DNA from: Aristolochia californica
Taxonomy: Eukaryota > Streptophyta > Magnoliopsida > Piperales > Aristolochiaceae
Length of the DNA stretch: 64,000 nt
Assembly (NCBI GenBank): GCA_029961685.1
Contig: JARWKL010000008.1
Span: 34,101,619 to 34,165,618, forward strand
Direction of reading: 5' to 3'
Notes under the pieces: generated by a model
What the model saw: only the letters and a program-made list of their open reading frames with translations
What the model was told of the DNA's origin: nothing
The model's database searches: none
Shown here: positions 58,330-64,000 of the stretch, one piece after another
Layout of the letters: each line of letters starts with the position of its first letter
How positions within the stretch are numbered: the stretch's first letter is position 1
Made by a program: the position numbers and the translations under genes

Positions 58330-60440
58330 CCTGCTAGGAAGGGCCAGAGGCTAGAGAAGACCGGCTGGACTCAAGTGCTCGGCTTTTTTGCGCTGGCATA
58401 CCTGACAGTCGCCCACATAAGTCGCAATAGAGGGTTTCATGGCTTGCCAGTAAAAATCAGCTCGAATTCTGTGCAAGGTCTTCTGGATCCCCTCGTGTAT
58501 ACTGTCGTGGTAGGCCGAGAGAATAGCTGGAATCAACTCGGACTCAGGTGGAAGGAAAATCCGATGCTTGTAATAAATAAGTGAATCCTGGATGGACCAC
58601 TTCACATTCATTGTCCCTTCTGAGATCTGCTGATGCAGTTCCTGTAGTGCAAGGTTAGTAGCATGTGCTTCTCGCACCAAATCCATAATGAGAAATCTCG
58701 GCTGGCTGATAGAATAGACCGACTGCTGATCTTCAAAACACCGGGACAAGGCATCTGCCACCTTATTTAATCTCCCTGCACGATACTCCACCGAGAAGTC
58801 AAACCCCAACAACTTACTGATCCAGTGCTGCTGTGGCGACGTCGTCAAATGCTGTTCTAGTAAGAATTTAAGGCTATAGTGATCCGTGCATATGAGAAAA
58901 GCCCGGCCCCAGAGATAAGGCCTCCAATGTTGGACCGCTTTGGCCAACCCAATCAATTCGCGCCTCATAGGCTGCTAGTTTGTGATGGCGGACTGCCAAC
59001 TGTCTGCTAAAATAAGCAATAGGATGGCCCAACTGCTGTAAAACGGCCCCCATGCCCACGCCCGAAGCGTCGCACTCTACGACGAACAATTCGTCGAAGT
59101 TGGGAAGTTGTAATACTGGCGCGGATGCGAGGGCAGCTTTGAGTGCCACAAATGACGTGGTGGCCCCCTCATTCCAAATAAAGGAATTTTTCTTGAGTAA
59201 ACTTGTCAATGGGGCTGCCACTGGCCCATAGTTCTGAATAAATTTGCAGTAGTAGCCCGCAAGACCCAGAAAACCCCGTAATGCAAAACACGATTGTGGT
59301 TGCGGCCACTCGTGAATAGCTCGGATCTTCTCGGGATCCACCGTAACCCCCTCATGTGAGATAATGTGTCCCAGATATCCCACATGTGAAGCCGCAAAAG
59401 AACACTTGGAGTGTTTCAAATAGAGCTGATGTGCTCTTAACAAGTCGAAAACAATCCTCAAGTGTGCCAAGTGCTCCTCAACCGACTTGCTATATATCAA
59501 AATATCATCGAAAAATACAAGAACAAATTTTCGAAGATAGGGGCTAAATACCTCGTTCATCAAAACTTGAAAAGTGGAGGGTGCATTGGATAACCCGAAC
59601 GGCATGACGACGAACTCAAAGTGGCCATGGTGCGTGCGGAACGCCGTCTTCTCGATATCAGAGGGGTGCATCCGGACCTGATGGTATCCCGAAAGGAGGT
59701 CAAGTTTAGTGAATAACCATGACCCATGTAACTCATCCAAAAGCTCATCCACGACCGGAATCGGGAACTTGTCTTTTACTGTTTGCACGTTCAACTCCCG
59801 ATAATCCACGCAGAACCTCTATGTCCCATCATCTTTCTTCACAAGTAAGACGGGTAAAGAGAACGGGGAGCGGCTGGGACGAATAAGACCCTGTTTCAAC
59901 ATCTCATGGCACTGTTGCTCTATCTCGTCCTTCTGAAGGTGTGGGTAACGGTATGGTCGCACGACCACTACCTCAGAACCTGGTTTCAGACAGATCCTGT
60001 GGTCACAGTGCCTCATGGGAGGCAACCCCGAAGGCTCCTGGAAGAGGTCGTAGAACTCCTCAACCAGACCATCACTAGTACTGTCAGGTTGATCCTGTGT
60101 CTGCAAAGTGTGTATACGGTGGGCCTTGTCCATCTGACAGCCGTGTAAGAGCACCCGACTTCCGGCCAAATCAAAGCTCATGGTTAAAGCCGAAAAGTCC
60201 CACAGAATGGGCCCCAATGTTTGTAACCATTTAATGCCTAAAACCATATCAAATCCTGCTAGGGGAATAAAAAAAAATTCCGCATTAAATGAAGTAAATC
60301 CAATGGAAAAAGTTACCGCCTTACTAATCCTCGCCATTGGCCATTGAGACGGTGGCTGTCGGATGAGTGTGTATCTGGAGCTGGAGATGTTGTGCGGCTG
60401 TCAAACTCAGAAAATTGTGTGTACTCCCCGACATGAGCTC
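58330..60440 (-). pseudogene. gypsy protease remnant, RT and RNase H
   Basis: The protease has SELMSGSTHNFLSLTAAQHL; the catalytic Asp expected just before SGST is Met, after a frameshift and apparent short deletion. RT keeps KLDLLSGYHQVRM and VLVFFDDILIYSKS with FDD intact. A stop at 59819-59821 replaces the Trp of the KKDDGTW motif. RNase H has VVECDASGVGMGAVL, and a one-base shift near 58968 breaks it before RRELIGLAKAVQHWRPYLWG. Stops at 58351 and about 58333 separate it from the integrase core. Confidence 0.87.
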
Positions 60441-61575
60441 AGACTTGCATTGTAGTAGGCGATTTCTGCCCAGTAATAGCATGCAAGGATATCTCTGGAG
60501 GTTCCTCCTCGATAATATCCTCTGGTTCCTCTGGATCCTTTGAATCCTCCATCTCGAGCCAAAATAATCGTTTACATTGGTGTCTGACCCGATACTGCTC
60601 ATCGCAGTTATAACAGAGATTTTTGGACCGCCTTTCTGCCATCTCCGCACTCGTCAATTTTTTTATAAAGCTCGGTAGGGAATTACTAGGGCGGGGATCG
60701 ACTACCCGAGTCGTAGTCGGAGTGTGTCTGGATGGTGCTGCTGTAGATGCTTCCTGAGATGAATTATAGCGGCGCCCTTGCTACGTGGTGGAAGTGTTCC
60801 TCTCACTCGACCAACCCGGCTTACGTTGCTGCAACTGTTGTAGTTGTTCCATTGCTCGGGCCATATTCATGGCATGAGCTAGATCCGTGGGCATAAGGAG
60901 TTCTACCTCTAGCCGTAAATACTCATTGAGACCTGCTGTGAATAAGGAGACCTGCTGGTCAACCAATACCCTCTCTCCAGCACGAGCCAACTTTTCCTGG
61001 AAGAGTTTTTGATAGTGTTCCACCGAACCCGTTTGTCTCAATAGGACTAACTCTCCCAAGGGGTTGCTGTTGGCGGGAGGCCCAAATCTAACTGTGCATA
61101 GATTTTTAAATTCGCCCCAAGTCATTCCCGGTCTCTCTTTCTCTACTTGAGTCATCCATAACATGGCTTCATCTGTCATATGGAAAGAGGCTAGTTGCAC
61201 CTTATCCCATTCAGTAGTCCCTTGGTTCAAATTTTTTTTTTCGCATCTATGCAACCAAATTACGGGATCCACAGAACCATTGAAAGAGGGAAACTCTAAC
61301 TTGGTGTACCTTGGGATTGTGCCTCCACGCTGAGGTGCTTGGACAACAGTGCGCCCAGGCCACTGCTCCCCTCTTCTGTGATATGGTTGAGCAACCTCTG
61401 GCACCTCTGGACTCTGATGTCTCTCTGTCCTCAACTCCTGTAGCATGCTAATGATTCGGCTCATCTCTTCTTCCAAACCACAAACCTTTCCTAACACTGG
61501 TTGTGCTGTTTCAAGGCTATCTTCTATCTTTTGTATCCTGATTTGGATTTCTTCATTGCTGATATGATCCCCCAT
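60441..61575 (-). pseudogene. gypsy gag with zinc knuckle
   Basis: A start at 61575 (MGDHISNEEIQIRIQ) lies nine bases from the primer site. The capsid region has FPSFNGSVDPVIWLHRCEK, EAMLWMTQVEKERPGMTWGE and TAGLNEYLRLEVELLMPTDL. A stop at 60783-60781 precedes the same-frame knuckle NLCYNCDEQYRVRHQCKRLF (CCHC), so the Gag is split by one nonsense codon. Confidence 0.85.
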
Positions 61576-61583
61576 GTTACCCT

Positions 61584-61595
61584 GCTCTGATACCA
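61584..61595 (-). promoter_or_regulatory. gypsy primer binding site
   Basis: GCTCTGATACCA on plus, three bases inside the 5' LTR. Confidence 0.85.
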
Positions 61596-61598
61596 AGT

Positions 61599-62507
61599 TG
61601 CTACGGTCCCGGGTCATGGATCGAGTAACACGGCATGGGATTTGTGAATCCAGCACTCAGAATTTATTCACTTCACGTCAAGGGTCTGTGTATGAGTATT
61701 TCTCCTTAACCAGTGCTTGACCAGGAGGAAAGATCCTCTTTTGAGGGTCCTACCGAGTTGTTGTGCTAGGTAGAAGACCCCACAACAATGCTGACCTTGC
61801 TAAAGCAAGGTGCTCTCTTTTCTTGGTCACGACAAAGAGGGTTTGGCCCTCTTTGTTGCTGCTCTAGCTAAGAATGCAATCCTTCTTTCTTAAATAACTT
61901 GAAACACGAGTTTGGGATAGATTAATACCTCTTCTTTGATGCTATGATCAGCTCCCACGTTGCACCAGGATTTGCTCAAGATTTGAGGATAAAAATCCTC
62001 ACTTTGCTACTTGGTAAGGGAGGAATTGGGCCTCTCTTGCTGCTGCTGCCGAGAGGGAGGATAGACCTCCTCTTTGGGCTTGGAAAAGGGGCAGGAAGCT
62101 CCTCTTCTTAGTAGGGATGATGGTGGATGAATTTGGGTGAAGATGGATGGCAATGGAGGGTGAAGGATAGGTTGGATTTTTGGAGTAAACCCTAAACTCG
62201 AGATCAAGAGGTGATCTCAACCTATTTAGACTAGGTTATTCTAAAATCTCAAAGCTTACCTATTTTATTCATACCTATCCCTTAAATAGGGAGTTTTAGG
62301 GTTAGGGTTATAATAATTCCCCATAATGCCCTTACATATAAAGTAATTAGAAATAACTCCTACTTAAAACAATATAAGAAAAAAATCCTACTTAAAACAA
62401 TATAAGAAATAAATCCTACTCAAAGAAATATAAGAACTAAATCCTATTGAGTGAGTTGTTGTTGTCTTCTTCGTTGTGTGACTCGGTGTGCTATTGAGTC
62501 CACAACA
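61599..62507 (-). repeat. gypsy 5' LTR (909 bp)
   Basis: Starts TGCTACGG and ends CCACAACA on the plus strand. The element's transcript would start here and run leftwards. Confidence 0.92.
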
Positions 62508-62512
62508 CGAAG

Positions 62513-63510
62513 AAGAAGATGTACAAGAAAGAGGTAATTCATATGTTATGGTAATTTTAATATGAAAAAAAATTTCTTGAAAATGGGAAGCACAAAGATG
62601 AAGCTTTTAAATCTAAGAAGAAATTTTTGCAGCAAAAAAAATTGAAGAACAAAAATCCTAACTCGCAATAATAATTGTGGTAATTATTGGTGATATCTTG
62701 CTCGGCTCGACTCGATTCTATTTCTTAGGTTGCATTATTATTTTGAGGTATTCACAACATATTATTTGGTGCAGATACTCGCATCGGATTATTTCATGGG
62801 TCCTTTTACAAGGATTTTTATTATTTTGGTACGTGTTATATGGGCCCAGGTCCATTTCAGCTGTAGCTATTGGGTCTCTTTGGATGAGACATTATTATTG
62901 AAGAAGTGGTGGCCTCAGCATCCTATCTTCCTGTTTACCCATTACCTATTGGTTATTTGATAACCTCACTCCTACCATCCATTATTTGACTCTCACATAC
63001 ATCTTTGGGCCAACCTTTTGCATGTTGCTTCGATTGGGAGTTTAAATCCATACATATATACATATGGGTGTTTTAAGTCCATTGAGACTTTTATATATAT
63101 GTACCTGTGGGTCTTTTACCACCGTCTAGTGAATGACATGCATTACCCACTTATTACGTTTGAGAGTCGGTGCCTGGGTTGGGACACCATGATGGAGGAG
63201 TTTATTACTACATATATGTTACCCCTCTTAATTGACATTTATTACTCATACCACTTGACAGTCGTTATCCTGTGTAGGGACACAGTGATGGAGGAGTTAT
63301 TGTACACTTCTGAGCACTGTGTATAGACCCACTACCTACGAAAGATATGAGTGCCACTACCTACTACTGATAGGAGTGTGCCCTACATTCAGCATGGGTT
63401 ATGATTGGAGTATGGAGCGATGTCATACGGCTTGGAATGATTTTACTCTCATTTATCTTATATCAGTTAGGCCTCATGGAAGAGACCACCAACGTGAGGG
63501 GGAGTGTTGG
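62513..63510 (+). mobile_element. LTR-element interior, continuation after the gypsy insertion
   Basis: Non-coding, with short ATG frames lacking any family signature. It ends in a polypurine tract GTGAGGGGGAG at about 63497-63507. Confidence 0.45.
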
Positions 63511-63610
63511 AAGATACGGAAGACTGCCATTTTATACGAGAAGATCCTATACATCATTTGCAGCAGGCTGAAAGTTCATGATGTTCTCTCACCCCCAGCT
63601 TGAGGGGGAG
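63511..63610 (+). mobile_element. copia RNase H tail and polypurine tract (second copy)
   Basis: It encodes CHFIREKI directly joined to CSRLKVHDVLSPPA, a shortened copia RNase H end, followed by TTGAGGGGGAG (63600-63610). Confidence 0.7.
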
Positions 63611-64000
63611 TGTTGGAAGATGGGACCAAACCCACACGACTAAGGAAGGCCCACATATCCAAGTGTATTGGAAGATAGGCCCACCATGATCACATGAGCT
63701 GGTGGGACCCACCATGATCATGTGAGGTGATATTATGAGTCGTACACAATAAGAAGTCTTACAGAGCCACAATTATTATGGAAGGAGGTCTCATAAAAGA
63801 CTTTAGGTTTAAAGGTATTTTAGTCATGTTATTCTTCTATATATATCGAGATATTTAATTATGCTAGGACTTATCTTTAAGTGTTAGAGTTTGGGTGTAA
63901 TTGGGACAAAGGTAATTTAATTGTAGTTGGACTTTGCTACCTTCCTCTATTATAAATAAAGGTTCATGTACTATGATTATAATAAGTCAATGAAATATTT
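63611..64000 (+). repeat. copia-type LTR, continues beyond the window
   Basis: It starts TGTTGGAAGATGGGACC. It matches the LTR at 54572-55082, including ATTATAAATAAAGGTTCATG, and is cut by the window end. Confidence 0.82.

Larger units (their letters stand above)
56346..62507 (-). mobile_element. Complete Ty3/gypsy element, 6,162 bp, CGAAG target duplication
   Basis: Two 909-bp LTRs lie at 56346-57254 and 61599-62507, with CGAAG at 56341-56345 and 62508-62512. On the minus strand the order is LTR, primer site, gag, zinc knuckle, protease remnant, RT, RNase H, integrase with chromodomain, polypurine tract (57255-57269), LTR. By eye I count about 23 differences between the LTRs (roughly 2.5%), a fairly young insertion. 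Stops, at least two frameshifts and a damaged protease make it non-functional now. Confidence 0.95.

Noticed and set aside
62677..63603. Chain of plus-strand frames of 74-102 codons
   Set aside because: No family motif, AT-rich composition, and the position lies within a non-coding LTR-element interior.
1..64000. CRISPR arrays, bacterial operons, rRNA genes, organellar DNA insertions
   Set aside because: No regularly spaced repeats, ribosomal or plastid sequences were seen; all repeats are explained by eukaryotic transposons or low complexity.

Overview
The window is plant nuclear DNA, almost certainly from a seed plant. It carries spliced genes with GT-AG introns and nested Ty3/gypsy, Ty1/copia, TRIM, L1-type LINE and PIF/Harbinger elements. 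The LTR elements use primer sites matching the plant initiator Met-tRNA (TGGTATCAGAGC). I cannot name the species. There is no bacterial, organellar or CRISPR sequence.

Two host genes can be supported. (1) The last three exons (4157-5087, + strand) of a gene whose product ends in a DUF2470-like domain. Its 5' part is not in the window and a gypsy pol remnant (1-2710) lies upstream. (2) A complete biotin--protein ligase (holocarboxylase synthetase, HCS1-type) gene on the minus strand. I reconstructed ten exons from the start codon at 43984 to the stop at 6528, giving 385 aa with every splice phase consistent. Its 1,158 bp of coding sequence is spread over 37.5 kb, because introns 4, 6, 7 and 9 (14.0, 7.3, 3.1 and 11.3 kb) are filled with transposons. 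The two host genes converge, with about 1.4 kb between their stop codons.

Layout. 1-2.7 kb: decayed gypsy pol. 3.8-5.1 kb: host gene 1. 6.5-17.9 kb: HCS exon 10 and intron 9, holding LINE pieces, a TRIM with perfect target duplication, copia remnants, and two oppositely oriented copies of a non-autonomous Harbinger family. 17.9-21.2 kb: HCS exons 9-7. 21.2-28.6 kb: intron 6, with a LINE inserted inside an opposite-strand LINE, a copia LTR invaded by a 249-bp miniature LTR element, and a 180-bp foldback. 28.6-29.1 kb: exons 6 and 5. 29.1-43.1 kb: intron 4, holding two long LINEs head to tail between one pair of 15-bp repeats. 43.1-44.0 kb: exons 4-1 and an upstream leader with two short uORFs. 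44.3-49.4 kb: a structurally complete Harbinger element starting 294 bp upstream of the HCS start codon, encoding a transposase and a SANT/Myb-like protein, and containing telomere-like repeats. 49.4-50.9 kb: a third non-autonomous Harbinger copy. 51-64 kb: nested copia and TRIM material split by a complete 6,162-bp gypsy element with 909-bp LTRs and a 5-bp target duplication.

Most of the sequence is layered transposon history. The biologically active part is probably the HCS gene, which attaches biotin to carboxylases. Its two in-frame start codons and upstream AUGs suggest dual targeting controlled at translation initiation.
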